From Azospirillum thiophilum (GTDB lineage Bacteria > Pseudomonadota > Alphaproteobacteria > Azospirillales > Azospirillaceae), in contig NZ_CP012404.1 in the NCBI RefSeq assembly GCF_001305595.1, forward strand, positions 372,001-436,000: DNA of 64,000 nucleotides, given 5' to 3'. The translations under genes were made by a program, and so were the position numbers. The notes beneath the pieces were generated by a model. The model had not been told where the DNA came from. It saw only the letters and a program-made list of their open reading frames with translations, and ran no database searches. Shown piece after piece: positions 36,923 to 46,187 of this stretch. Numbering within the stretch: position 1 is the first letter of the stretch; each line of letters begins with the position of its first letter.

Positions 36923-39640
36923 TCAGGCCGTGCCGGTCCGGTTCCGGTTGGCGGCCAGCCGGCGGGCGATCTGGCTCAACAGGATTTCCCGGTCATAGGG
37001 CTTGCCGATGTGCCCGTCCATGCCGGCTTCGCGGCATTGGCGCTGCTCCTCGTCGGACGAGCCGGCGGTCAGCGCCAGGATCGGCAGGTCGCCGCGCGGC
37101 GGCGGCAGCGCGCGGATCGTCCGGCTGGCCTCCAGCCCGTCGACGCCCGGCATCATCACGTCCATCAGCACCATGTCGTAGTCGCCGGTCCGCACCGCCT
37201 CCACCGCCGCCGCACCGTCGGCAACCAGGTCGACGTCATAGCCGCTGTCGCGGAACAGGGCGGCGAGCAACTCGCGATTGATCGCCAGATCCTCGGCGAT
37301 CAGCAGGCGCGCCGCCCGGGCCGGTCGCGGCGCGGAAGGGGCCGGAATGGAGGCAGGGCCGGCGACTGGATTGGCCGCTGGATTGGCGGTCTTGGGGGCG
37401 GGGCGCTGGCCGGCGATGCGGGACAGCTGCAGGCGCAGTTCCTCGATGGCGAAGGGCTTGGCGATCATCCCCACGTCGGGGCCGAGGGCGGCCGGGTTGC
37501 CGACGGCGTGGGCGGCGAAGCCCGACGCCAGCAGAACCGGCAGGCCGGGGCGCATGCGCGCGGCCTGCCGCGCCAGTTCGGTGCCGTCCATGCCCGGCGG
37601 CATGACGACGTCGCTCAGCATCAGGTCCAGCGCCTCGGGCCCGTCCAGCACCACCAGCGCCTCGTTGGCGTTGGCGGCCACGATTACCCGATGCCCCCAG
37701 CCGCGCAGCAGCCCGGCAACGATGTCGCGCACCGTCGGGTCATCGTCGACCAGCAGGATGGAGAGCGGCACCGGGGCCAAGCCGGAGGTGGCGGCGATGG
37801 TGGACTGGGAGAGGGCGCCGGACTGGACCGCTGCCGTGCCGCCCTCCGTCCGTGCGGCGCCGGCTCCCGGCGGCAGCAGCCGGCTTGCGGGCAGGCGCAC
37901 CGTCACCGTGGTGCCGACGCCCAGCGTGCTGCGCAGGGCCAGCGTGCCGCCATGCAGTTCCACCAGCCGCTTGGTCAGCGGCAACCCCAGCCCGGCGCCC
38001 TCCATCTTGCGGTGGCTGGCGCTCTCGACCCGGGCGAAGGGCTCGAGCACGCGGTCCAGATCCTCCGCCGGGATGCCGAGGCCGGTGTCGATGACGCGGA
38101 TCGCCGGCACGCCGTCCTCCAGCATCGCCGCCAGGGTCACCGACCCGCCGGACGGCGTGTATTTCACCCCGTTGGCGATCAGGTTCAGCAGGATCTGGCG
38201 CAGCCGCCGGTCGTCGCCGCGCAGGTAGCGCGCCGCCGGGGCGACGGCTGCCGACAGCAGCACCCCGGCCCGCTCGGCCCGCGGCGTCAGCATGCGGACT
38301 GCGAAATCCGCCGCGGTCTCCAGGTCGCAGCGCTCCTCCTCGATGCGCAGCGCGCCGGATTCCGCCCGCGCATGGTCGAGGATCTCGTTGATCAGCTCCA
38401 GCACATGCTGGCCGGAATCGCGGACATTGGCGGCATATTGGCGGTAGACCGGCGCGCCCACCGGCCCCTCCGCCTCGCGGGCGATCAGGTCGGCGAAGCC
38501 GATCACGGCGTTCAGCGGCGTGCGCAGTTCATGGCTCAACCCGGCCAGGAATTCGCCCTTGGCACGGTTGGCCGCCTCGGCGGCCTTGCGCGCGGTTTCC
38601 GCCATGTCGCGGGCATGGTTGAGGGCAGCGGCCAGCCGGGCGCTCTCGTCGCGCTCGGCGCTGGTCCGTTCGACGGCGCTGCGCGCCTCGGCCAGCGCCA
38701 CCTGGGCCTTGCGTTCGCGATCGAGATAGCGCAATCCCCAGGCCAGGGCGGCCAGGATGGCCAGCAGGCCGATAACGGCCTCCGCCAGGGTCTGGACGCT
38801 GCGGCCGCGCCATTCCGCCATCGCCTCGTCCCGGCCGATGCCGGTCAGCACCACCAGCCCATAGTCGCGGACCGTGCGGTAGGCGACGACGCGCGTCACG
38901 CCGTCCAGCATCGAGGGCAGCAGGAACTGCCCCTCCGGCGCCTCGCGCAGCTTGGTCTGGAACAGCTGGCCGCCGGCGACCGAGCGGCCGACCGACGTCT
39001 CGGTCGCCGGCCGGCGGGCGACGATTTCGCCATCGGGCTGGTAGACGCCGATCAGCGGGTCGAACTCGAACCCCAGCATGGTGTAGAAGTCGGTCAGATG
39101 GTCGACCCGGATCGACGCGACCGCAACGCCGACGAAGCGCCCCTCGTCGTCGTGCAGCGGCCGGGCCACCGGGAAGGCCAGCGGCTGGCTTCCCATCCGG
39201 CCGGCCAACGCCGATCCGATATGCATCCGCGCCCCGCTGCGCAGGGCCTGCAGGGCCTGCTGGTCGGCGAACGCCGCCGCACGGTTGGGAAAGCTGGTCG
39301 ATTCCAGCACCGCGCGCCCGTCGGCGTCATAGATCCAGACCGAATCGGCGCCCTCGATGTGGGCGGCATATTCGCGCAGCCGCGTCCAATGCTTCAGGTC
39401 GCGCACCCGTGCCGGTCCACCGGCTTCCGCCACCATCGCGGCAGTCTGGTCGAGCGCCACGTCGGCTGTCCGCACGGTCCGGTGGACATGGTCGTCCACC
39501 AGCCGCGCCATGTCGCGGACCATGGCGAAGCGGCGCTGCTGGGTGTCCTGGTAGTCGTGATGGATCCTGTTGGCCGCGTTGCCTGCCAAGGCGGCGACGA
39601 CGACGGCGGCCACCAGAGCGCCCCGGACGAAGCGTCCCAC
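36923..39640 (-). CDS. Hybrid sensor histidine kinase with dCache sensor and two receiver domains
   Basis: 905 aa. An N-terminal membrane helix (about 5-22) is followed by a periplasmic double-Cache domain (about 25-280) containing the FYTMLGFEFDPLIGVYQPDG stretch, and a second helix at about 287-305. HisKA follows with His370 in GLSHELRTPLNAV, then the ATPase domain with DTGLGIP and GAGLGLPLTK. The first receiver has ILLVDDDPTVRD and MLSDVVMPPG; the second has LIAEDLAINRE and VLMDVMMPGVDG. There is no output domain, so phosphate must pass to a separate protein. It is an orphan: no receiver-only partner is adjacent. Confidence 0.92.
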   Translation of the reverse strand: MGRFVRGALVAAVVVAALAGNAANRIHHDYQDTQQRRFAMVRDMARLVDDHVHRTVRTADVALDQTAAMVAEAGGPARVRDLKHWTRLREYAAHIEGADSVWIYDADGRAVLESTSFPNRAAAFADQQALQALRSGARMHIGSALAGRMGSQPLAFPVARPLHDDEGRFVGVAVASIRVDHLTDFYTMLGFEFDPLIGVYQPDGEIVARRPATETSVGRSVAGGQLFQTKLREAPEGQFLLPSMLDGVTRVVAYRTVRDYGLVVLTGIGRDEAMAEWRGRSVQTLAEAVIGLLAILAALAWGLRYLDRERKAQVALAEARSAVERTSAERDESARLAAALNHARDMAETARKAAEAANRAKGEFLAGLSHELRTPLNAVIGFADLIAREAEGPVGAPVYRQYAANVRDSGQHVLELINEILDHARAESGALRIEEERCDLETAADFAVRMLTPRAERAGVLLSAAVAPAARYLRGDDRRLRQILLNLIANGVKYTPSGGSVTLAAMLEDGVPAIRVIDTGLGIPAEDLDRVLEPFARVESASHRKMEGAGLGLPLTKRLVELHGGTLALRSTLGVGTTVTVRLPASRLLPPGAGAARTEGGTAAVQSGALSQSTIAATSGLAPVPLSILLVDDDPTVRDIVAGLLRGWGHRVIVAANANEALVVLDGPEALDLMLSDVVMPPGMDGTELARQAARMRPGLPVLLASGFAAHAVGNPAALGPDVGMIAKPFAIEELRLQLSRIAGQRPAPKTANPAANPVAGPASIPAPSAPRPARAARLLIAEDLAINRELLAALFRDSGYDVDLVADGAAAVEAVRTGDYDMVLMDVMMPGVDGLEASRTIRALPPPRGDLPILALTAGSSDEEQRQCREAGMDGHIGKPYDREILLSQIARRLAANRNRTGTA

Positions 39641-39880
39641 AAATCCCCCATTGAGAACGATGCGCGCGATGCGGCTTGATGCTTCAGACTCAAATTATCA
39701 TGGTTCAGGCACCGCCGGTGGTGCGATTCGATGGCGCGTGGCTCAGGGTTTGTACCGATGCCCGCTCCGCAATCCGCTTCGCTGTCCGGGCCGCTGCCGA
39801 AAATCGGCCCGTCCCCCATCTTGCATGCCTGATCCCATGGGCCCAAATGCGCGAACATCCGAACTTTTGGGGAGGTTGCT

Positions 39881-40306
39881 ATGGGTTTGTTCGACGTGTT
39901 CAAGGGCAATGCGCCGTTCGATGTGACTCCGCGGCGTGCGCTGGTCGTATCGCTGATCTACTGCATGGGATCGGACGGCGAGATCGATCCGGAGGAGGTC
40001 GGCCATCTGGTCTCGGTGCTCGGCCGCAATGCGACGCGGGAGGAGTTGGACCGCTGCTTCAAATTTGCGCGCAGCACCCCGCCTGACAATTTCCTGGCCG
40101 AGGCCGCGCCCAGGCTGAACGAGCAGCAGCGGCTGTGCATTCTGCTGAACATGATCGACAGCGCCATGGCCGACGGCGAGGCCGAGCAGGGCGAGCGCGA
40201 CCTGATCGGCCGGTTCCAGCAGGCCTTCGGTTTCGACGACGCCAAGCTCGGTCCCTATTTCCAGGCGCTGGTGGTCAAGAACAGCCGGCAGGTCCTGGAC
40301 GTCTGA
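39881..40306 (+). CDS. TerB-family protein
   Basis: 141 aa, cytoplasmic and helical. The TerB core is visible in ALVVSLIYCMGSDGEIDPEEV (metal-binding Asp/Glu) and in the second half DSAMADGEAEQGERDLI. It was named for tellurite resistance, but most stand-alone members have no proven role. A short MGLFDVFKG start precedes the domain. It is convergent with the kinase gene at 40442-42328. Confidence 0.8.
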   Translation: MGLFDVFKGNAPFDVTPRRALVVSLIYCMGSDGEIDPEEVGHLVSVLGRNATREELDRCFKFARSTPPDNFLAEAAPRLNEQQRLCILLNMIDSAMADGEAEQGERDLIGRFQQAFGFDDAKLGPYFQALVVKNSRQVLDV

Positions 40307-40400
40307 CCGGGGAGGGCCGGGCGGGTTCGGACGGCGGCAGGAGTGGCATCGTGAAGCGCGTGGCTGGTTCCGCCAGCATGCCGGACGCGCCGCCCCTCCC

Positions 40401-40430
40401 CGCCGCCTGACTTCACGCCGCCTGACTTCA
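40401..40430. repeat. Tandem 15-mer x2
   Basis: Two perfect copies of CGCCGCCTGACTTCA lie between the converging terB-like gene and hybrid-kinase gene, just past the kinase stop. Confidence 0.8.
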
Positions 40431-40441
40431 CGCGACCGGCG

Positions 40442-42328
40442 TCAGTCCGGCGCGTCCAGCACGCTGCGCACCTTGGCCGCCAGCTGGTCGATGGCGAAGG
40501 GTTTGGACAGGAAGTTCGTGCCGGGATCCAGCACCCCGTTGTGGATCACGGCGTTGCGGCTGTACCCGGTGGTGTAGAGAACCTTCAGATCCGGCAATAT
40601 CGCCCTTGCCGCGTCGGCCAGCTGGCGCCCGGTCATGCCGGGCATGACGATGTCGGTCAGCAGCAGGGTCACGTCCTGGCGGGGCGCGTTCCCGCCAGGG
40701 GCACCCGCCGGATCGCCTCCCCAACCATCCGCAGCCGCTCCTCCGATCAGCTCCAGCGCCGACGGCCCGTCGAAGGCGTGCAGCACGGTATAGCCGAGCT
40801 CGCGCAGCGTCTCGACCGTGAAGTTGCGCACCCGCTCCTCATCCTCCACCACCAGCACGATCTCGCGCGGGGAGCCGGTGGGGCTGACGATCGTCCGGGA
40901 CAGGGGCGTGGGCGCAGCCTTCCGCGCGTCGCCGAAGAACCGCGGCAGATAGAGCTTGAACGTCGTGCCGATGCCGACCTCCGAATAGGCGCGGACATGG
41001 CCGCCGGACTGGCGGGCGAAGCCGAAGGCCTGGCTCAGCCCGAGGCCGGTGCCCTTGCCGACCTCCTTGGTGGTGAAGAAGGGGTCGAACGCCTTCGCCA
41101 GCACCTCCGGCGTCATGCCGGCCCCGGTGTCGCTGACCGCGATCAGCACATACTGGCCGGGCTCGATCGCCGCTTCGGCCGCATAGGCGTCGTCGACATG
41201 GACGTTGGCGGTCTCGATGGTCAGGCGGCCGCCGTCCGGCATGGCGTCGCGGGCATTGACCGCCATGTTCAGCAGGACATTCTCCAGCTGGTTGAGGTCG
41301 GCGTGGATGGCCCACAGCCCGGCCGAGGTGACGAACTCCATACCGATGGTTTCGCCCAAGGTCCGGGTCAGCAGCTCTTCCATGCCGCGCACCAGACCGT
41401 TGGCGTCGAGCACCTCCGGTGCAAGCGGCTGTTGGCGGGAGAAGGCGAGCAGCCGCTGGGTCAGGACCGCCGCCCGCATCGCGCCGTCCATCGCCCCGTC
41501 GATATAGGCACCGACATTTGTGTCGCCGCGGTCCAGGCGGCGCTGCAGCAGATTCAGGCCACTGATGACCACGGCCAGCATGTTGTTGAAATCATGGGCG
41601 ATGCCGCCGGCCAGCTGGCCGATCGCCTCCATCTTCTGGCTCTGGCGCAACGCGTTCTGCGTCGTCATCAGTTCGCGCGTCCGATGCTCGACCTCGGCTT
41701 CCAGCCGTTGATTCAACTCGGCTGCCGTCCGGTGGGCCAACACGGTCCGGGTCGTCTCGATCACGGTGTCGATCATGCCGACCACCGCACCGCTTTCGTC
41801 CCGCACCGGGCTGTAGCAGAAGGTGAACCAGACCTGCTCGGGCTCGCCGTTGCGGTCGACGACGAGGGGGAAATCCTCGATGAAGGTCGCCTCTCCGGCG
41901 AAGGCGCGGTCGGCGAGCGGGCCGATGCTGCCCCAGGCCTCCGCCCAGACGTCGCGGAAGGAGCGGCCGAGCGCCTCCGGCTTGGCTCCGAGGATCGGGC
42001 GGAAGGCGTCGTTGTAGATGGTGACCAGACCCGGACCCCAGACCAGGGCCTTGGGAAAGTGCGAATTCAGGACGATGCTGACCGTGGTGCGCAGAGCCGG
42101 GGGCCAGTGGCCGGGATCGCCCAGCGGCGTGGCGCTCCAGTCATGGGCGCGCACCCGCTCGCCCATTCCGCCGCCGCCCTGCCAGAAGGCGGCTTCCTGC
42201 TCTTGCGGTATCGGGAGACTCAATTCGCCATTCCGTCTTTGGCCCCATCGGGAGTCCCGATCGGCAGTCCCGATCGGCAGTCTCGCACAGCGGCCGATGG
42301 GGCAGCAACAGACGACGCGGCGTTTCAT
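40442..42328 (-). CDS. Cytoplasmic hybrid sensor histidine kinase (PAS-HisKA-ATPase-REC)
   Basis: Up to 628 aa with no membrane helix. A PAS domain (about 55-190) opens with the DWSATPLGDPGHWPPALRT segment common to this subfamily. HisKA has His245 in GIAHDFNNMLAVV. The ATPase domain shows DTGAGM and GTGLGLSQAFGFA, and a C-terminal receiver shows VVEDEERVRNF and LLTDIVMPGMTG. The start is uncertain: ATG 42328 has only a close GAGGG, and an in-frame TTG about 34 codons in would give a more typical N-terminus. Two copies of a 13-mer, CCCGATCGGCAGT, occur in tandem inside the first codons, which also argues for a later start. Confidence 0.85.
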   Translation of the reverse strand: MKRRVVCCCPIGRCARLPIGTADRDSRWGQRRNGELSLPIPQEQEAAFWQGGGGMGERVRAHDWSATPLGDPGHWPPALRTTVSIVLNSHFPKALVWGPGLVTIYNDAFRPILGAKPEALGRSFRDVWAEAWGSIGPLADRAFAGEATFIEDFPLVVDRNGEPEQVWFTFCYSPVRDESGAVVGMIDTVIETTRTVLAHRTAAELNQRLEAEVEHRTRELMTTQNALRQSQKMEAIGQLAGGIAHDFNNMLAVVISGLNLLQRRLDRGDTNVGAYIDGAMDGAMRAAVLTQRLLAFSRQQPLAPEVLDANGLVRGMEELLTRTLGETIGMEFVTSAGLWAIHADLNQLENVLLNMAVNARDAMPDGGRLTIETANVHVDDAYAAEAAIEPGQYVLIAVSDTGAGMTPEVLAKAFDPFFTTKEVGKGTGLGLSQAFGFARQSGGHVRAYSEVGIGTTFKLYLPRFFGDARKAAPTPLSRTIVSPTGSPREIVLVVEDEERVRNFTVETLRELGYTVLHAFDGPSALELIGGAAADGWGGDPAGAPGGNAPRQDVTLLLTDIVMPGMTGRQLADAARAILPDLKVLYTTGYSRNAVIHNGVLDPGTNFLSKPFAIDQLAAKVRSVLDAPD

Positions 42329-42355
42329 TCCCTCGATCCGGGCCGTATACCACGG

Positions 42356-42387
42356 GCTCTCGATCCTGAACTGTCAGGATCGAGAGC
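42356..42387. terminator. Perfect 14-bp hairpin between lysA and the kinase gene
   Basis: The arms GCTCTCGATCCTGA and TCAGGATCGAGAGC are fully complementary around an ACTG loop. It lies 28 bp before the kinase ATG, so it may act as terminator, attenuator or protein site for that gene. Confidence 0.55.
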
Positions 42388-42425
42388 TTCGGCGGCATGG
42401 GCCGCCGCCGCGCCAGTCGGCGCGG

Positions 42426-42458
42426 ATACCTGCGGTCATCATCGATGACCGCAGGTAT
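42426..42458 (-). terminator. Perfect 15-bp hairpin abutting the lysA stop
   Basis: The arms ATACCTGCGGTCATC and GATGACCGCAGGTAT are fully complementary around ATC; the hairpin begins at the lysA TAA. There is no U-tract. Together with the hairpin at 42356-42387 it forms a tandem pair. Confidence 0.6.
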
Positions 42459-43768
42459 TACAGCCAGTCGGGAATCCGTTCCGCCGCCAGCATCTCCTCC
42501 ACCGTCGGGCGGGGGCGGATGACCGAGAAGCGGTCGCCGTTGACCAGCACCTCCGGCACCAGCGGCCGGGTGTTGTAGGTCGAGGCCATCACCGCGCCAT
42601 AGGCGCCGGCCGACAGCAGGGCGACCAGATCGTCGTCGGCCAACGGCGGCAGCGGGCGCTGCACGGCGAAGGTGTCGCCGCTCTCGCACACCGGGCCGAC
42701 CACGTCGTAGGGCTCCTGCCCGGCATCAGGGGCCGGCTCGGCGACCGGGACGATGCCGTGGTAGGCGTCGTAGAGCGACGGGCGGATCAGGTCGTTCATC
42801 GCCGCGTCGATGATGGCGAAGCGGCGGTGCAGCCCCTGCTTCACATAGATGACGCGGCTGACCAGGATGCCGGCGTTGCCGACCAGCGAGCGGCCCGGCT
42901 CCAGCGTGATGCGGCAGCCGAGATTGCCGGTGATGGAGCGCACCATCGCGGCATAGTCGGCCAGGTCGGGCGGCGCCTCGTTCCTGTAGGTGATGCCGAG
43001 CCCGCCGCCGAGGTCGAGGCGCTGGATGTCGTGACCGTCCTCGCGCAGCTGGTGGAGCAGGGCCGCGACCCGCTCGTAGGCGGCGCGGAAGGGGGCGAGG
43101 TCGGTCAGCTGCGAGCCGATATGGACCGCGATGGCGACCGGCTTGATGCCCGGCAGCGCCGCCGCGCGGCGGTAGATCTCGCGCGCGTGGTCGTAATCGA
43201 TGCCGAACTTGTTCTCCTTCTTGCCGGTGGCGATCTTGGCATGGGTCTTGGCGTCGACGTCCGGGTTGACACGGAAGGCGATGGGAGCCTCCACGCCCAG
43301 GGACGAGGCCACCTCGCTCAGCGCCTCCAGCTCCGGCACCGATTCGACGTTGATCTGGTGGATGCCGGCCTCCAGCGCGGCGCGCAGGTCGTCGCGGGTC
43401 TTGCCGACGCCGGAGAAGACGATGCGCTCGGGCGGAATGCCGCCGGCCAGCGCCCGCGTCATCTCGCCGACCGACACCACGTCGCCGCCGGCCCCGAGCC
43501 GGGCCAGCGTGCGGATGACGGCGAGGTTGGAGTTGGCCTTCAGCGCATAGCAGACGCCGGCATCCTGGCCGGCGAAGGCGCCGGCATAGGCGTTGTAGTG
43601 GGATTCGAGCGCCGCGGTGGAATAGAGGTAGAAGGGCGTTCCCACCTCGCGCGCCACATCCGCCAGCGACACCGATTCGGCATGCAGCACGCCGTCGCGA
43701 TAGGCGAAGACGCTCATCGCCGAGCCGTTGGGGGGCGAACCATTGGGCGAACCGGTGCGGGCGGTCAT
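42458..43768 (-). CDS. lysA: Diaminopimelate decarboxylase
   Basis: 436 aa. The PLP lysine is in VCYALKANSN, the glycine loop in LDLGGGLGI, and the partner-subunit cysteine in VCESGDTFA; EPGRS is the phosphate-binding segment. It converts meso-diaminopimelate to L-lysine plus CO2 in the cytoplasm. The ATG at 43768 overlaps the lptM stop (ATGA); it adds a Gly/Ser/Pro stretch before MSVFAYRDG at 43717, which is where most homologues begin. Confidence 0.96.
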   Translation of the reverse strand: MTARTGSPNGSPPNGSAMSVFAYRDGVLHAESVSLADVAREVGTPFYLYSTAALESHYNAYAGAFAGQDAGVCYALKANSNLAVIRTLARLGAGGDVVSVGEMTRALAGGIPPERIVFSGVGKTRDDLRAALEAGIHQINVESVPELEALSEVASSLGVEAPIAFRVNPDVDAKTHAKIATGKKENKFGIDYDHAREIYRRAAALPGIKPVAIAVHIGSQLTDLAPFRAAYERVAALLHQLREDGHDIQRLDLGGGLGITYRNEAPPDLADYAAMVRSITGNLGCRITLEPGRSLVGNAGILVSRVIYVKQGLHRRFAIIDAAMNDLIRPSLYDAYHGIVPVAEPAPDAGQEPYDVVGPVCESGDTFAVQRPLPPLADDDLVALLSAGAYGAVMASTYNTRPLVPEVLVNGDRFSVIRPRPTVEEMLAAERIPDWL

Positions 43769-43962
43769 GGGAACTGCACTCCGGACCCGGCCGGCTTGCC
43801 GGGCTTCGGATCGAGGTCTGGGTTGGGATAGCTGCGCGGGAACGGGTCGGGCTGGCCTTCCGGGCGCGGGCTGTCGACGAAGCTCGGCTTCTTGCCGCAG
43901 CCGGCCAGCGCCAACGCGCCGGCCAGGGCGAGGATCGTCAGGGTGACGGTACGGCTGGTCAC
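43765..43962 (-). CDS. lptM: Small lipoprotein, LptM (YifL)-like
   Basis: 65 aa with a GTG start. A lipoprotein signal peptide ends in the lipobox LAGC, and the mature start CGKKPSF matches LptM, which helps mature the LPS translocon LptD in the outer membrane. The rest is Pro/Asp-rich and disordered. It overlaps argH at its start (GTGA) and lysA at its stop (ATGA), the arrangement usual in alphaproteobacteria. The short length makes the call rest on motif plus context. Confidence 0.8.
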   Translation of the reverse strand: MTSRTVTLTILALAGALALAGCGKKPSFVDSPRPEGQPDPFPRSYPNPDLDPKPGKPAGSGVQFP

Positions 43963-45389
43963 AGGAAACGCTCCCGGGCGGCCTTCACCGCCTCTTTGAC
44001 GCGGACCGGGGCCGGGCCGCCGAAGCTGGTCCGGCTGTTCAGCGACGCCTCGATGCTGAGCGCCGGATAGACGGCCGCGGTGATGCGCGGCTCGATCGCC
44101 TGGAGTTCCTCCAGCGTCAGGTCGGTCAGGCCGACGCGCCGGTCCTCCGCCGCCTTCACGGCGCGGCCGGTGACGTGGTGCGCCTCGCGGAAGGGCATGT
44201 CCAGCTCCCGCACCAGCCAGTCGGCGAGGTCGGTGGCGTTGAGGAAGCCGCGGTCGGCCGCCTCGCGCATCGCCGGGACGTTGGGCTGCATGTCGCGCAC
44301 CATGCCCTCCATGGCGGCGATGCAGAGCGCCAGCGTGTCGTCGGCCTCGAACACCGGCTCCTTGTCCTCCTGCATGTCCTTGGAATAGGCCAGCGGAAGC
44401 CCCTTCATCGCGATCAGCAGGCTGTTGAGCGAGCCGATCACCCGGCCGGCCTTGGCGCGCACCAGCTCCGCCGCGTCGGGGTTCTTCTTCTGCGGCATGA
44501 TCGACGAGCCGGTGGTGAAGGCGTCAGACAGCTTGATGAAGCGGAACTGGGCCGAGCACCAGATCACGATCTCCTCGGCGAAGCGCGACAGGTGCATGGC
44601 GCAGATCGACGCCGCCGACAGGTATTCCAGCGCGAAGTCGCGGTCGGACACCGCGTCCAGCGAGTTGGCGGTCGGCCGGTTGAAGCCCAGCGCCTCGGCC
44701 GTCATGAAGCGGTCGATCGGGTAGGGAGTGCCGGCCAGCGCCGCCGAGCCCAGCGGGCATTCGTTCAGCCGGCACCGCGCGTCGCGGAAGCGGCTGCGGT
44801 CGCGCCCGAACATCTCGACATAGGCCAGCAGGTGATGGGCGAAGCTGATCGGCTGCGCCGCCTGGAGATGGGTGAAGCCAGGCATCACCGTGCCGCTGTG
44901 CTGTTCGGCGAGGTCGATCAGCGCGGCCTGCAGCGCGGTCAGCCCGCCGATGGTCCGGTCGATGGCGTCGCGCACCCACAGCTTGAAGTCGGTCGCCACC
45001 TGGTCGTTGCGCGAGCGGCCGGTGTGCAGCCGCTTGGCCGGCTCGCCGATCAGGTCTGCCAGCCGGGCCTCCACATTCATGTGGATGTCCTCCAGCTCCA
45101 CCTTGAAGGTGAAGCTCCCGGCATCAATCTCTGCCTTCACGCGGTCGAGGCCGCCGATGATGGCGTCGGCGTCGGCCTGGGTTATGATGCCCTGCTTGGC
45201 CAGCATCGCGGCATGGGCCTTCGACCCGGCGATGTCCTGGTCGGCCAGCCGCTTGTCGAAGCCGATGGAGGCGTTGATCTTCTCCATGATGGCGGCGGGA
45301 CCGCGCGCGAAGCGGCCGCCCCACATCTGGCTGGCGGCGGGTGCGGTGGCGGCAGCGGGGCTGGTCTGCGGGGTCTGATCGGCGCTCAT
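43959..45389 (-). CDS. argH: Argininosuccinate lyase
   Basis: 476 aa. The fumarase/aspartase-superfamily signature GSSIMPQKKNPD is present, as are the N-terminal MWGGRFARGP and the HTGRSRNDQVATD block. It cleaves argininosuccinate to arginine and fumarate. The start at 45389 is chosen because it gives a short Ala/Thr-rich lead before the conserved WGGRF; the region upstream is the divergent promoter of the thioredoxin gene. It is first in the coupled order argH-lptM-lysA. Confidence 0.96.
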   Translation of the reverse strand: MSADQTPQTSPAAATAPAASQMWGGRFARGPAAIMEKINASIGFDKRLADQDIAGSKAHAAMLAKQGIITQADADAIIGGLDRVKAEIDAGSFTFKVELEDIHMNVEARLADLIGEPAKRLHTGRSRNDQVATDFKLWVRDAIDRTIGGLTALQAALIDLAEQHSGTVMPGFTHLQAAQPISFAHHLLAYVEMFGRDRSRFRDARCRLNECPLGSAALAGTPYPIDRFMTAEALGFNRPTANSLDAVSDRDFALEYLSAASICAMHLSRFAEEIVIWCSAQFRFIKLSDAFTTGSSIMPQKKNPDAAELVRAKAGRVIGSLNSLLIAMKGLPLAYSKDMQEDKEPVFEADDTLALCIAAMEGMVRDMQPNVPAMREAADRGFLNATDLADWLVRELDMPFREAHHVTGRAVKAAEDRRVGLTDLTLEELQAIEPRITAAVYPALSIEASLNSRTSFGGPAPVRVKEAVKAARERFL

Positions 45390-45439
45390 GGGGGCGGTAA
45401 CCGGGGCATGCGGGTGAAGGGAAGCGAGGAAGCGTGAGT

Positions 45440-46108
45440 ATGCGGACTTTGGCGGCCGTCGCAACGGTTTGTGTGTGCATGGCCGGAGCCGGCCTGTGGT
45501 GGAGCGCCGGTGCGGCCCCGGCGGCGCCGGAGGTGGTGCGGCTCGGCGCACCGGACGCGCCTGCCGCGGTTACACCTGCGGCCTCCACCGGCGCCGACAA
45601 GCTGGAGAAGTTCAAGGGGGCGGAGCCGAAGCCGATGCCGCCGCTGTCCTTCGTCGATGCCGACGGTCGGCGGGTCGATCTCGCCGACTTCAAGGACCGC
45701 GTCGTCCTGCTGAACCTGTGGGCGACCTGGTGCGGCCCTTGCGTCAAGGAGATGCCGTCGCTCGACCGGCTCCAGGCGCAGTTGGGCGGCGACGCCTTCC
45801 AGGTGGTCGCGCTCTCGCTCGACCGCGGCGGGCGGACGGCGGTGGAGCCGTTCTACAGGAAGACGGGGGTGGAGCATCTGGCCCTGTTCCTCGATCCGGC
45901 ATCGGAGTCGATGAAGACGCTGTCGCTGCGTGGCCTGCCGACCACTGTCCTGGTCGATCCGGAGGGGCGGGAACTGGGCCGGGTCGAGGGGGCGGTCGAA
46001 TGGGATTCGCCGGAGGTCGTCGCCTTCCTGCGCCAGTTCCTCGGCCATGGCGGGGGCCGCGGCGGCGGTCCGGCGCGCGACCGCGGGGTGATGAAGACGG
46101 GAGGCTGA
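45440..46108 (+). CDS. tlpA: TlpA-like membrane-anchored thiol:disulfide oxidoreductase
   Basis: 222 aa. The N-terminal hydrophobic anchor (about 3-25) is followed by a linker and a thioredoxin fold with active site WATWCGPCVKEM and the cis-proline segment GLPTTVLVD. It faces the periplasm and probably reduces thiols for cytochrome assembly, as TlpA does. An overlapping GTG two codons upstream (45434) is an alternative start. It is divergent from argH, with only about 50 bp between, a common pairing in this group. Confidence 0.9.
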   Translation: MRTLAAVATVCVCMAGAGLWWSAGAAPAAPEVVRLGAPDAPAAVTPAASTGADKLEKFKGAEPKPMPPLSFVDADGRRVDLADFKDRVVLLNLWATWCGPCVKEMPSLDRLQAQLGGDAFQVVALSLDRGGRTAVEPFYRKTGVEHLALFLDPASESMKTLSLRGLPTTVLVDPEGRELGRVEGAVEWDSPEVVAFLRQFLGHGGGRGGGPARDRGVMKTGG

Positions 46109-46117
46109 CGCTGTTGC

Positions 46118-46152
46118 GGCGATACGGTAGACTGGAGCATCGCCGTATCGCC
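46118..46152 (+). terminator. Hairpin after tlpA
   Basis: Perfect 10-bp arms GGCGATACGG / CCGTATCGCC with a 15-base loop, just past the tlpA stop. No U-tract. Confidence 0.5.
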
Positions 46153-46187
46153 CGTCCTGTTCCGCCTGTCCCCGAGCCGCCATTCCC

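Noticed and set aside
39881..40306. Tellurite resistance determinant
   Set aside because: A single TerB-like gene without terA, terC, terD or terE beside it is not evidence for resistance; the TerC-like gene at 56542 is unlinked and of the YjbE type.
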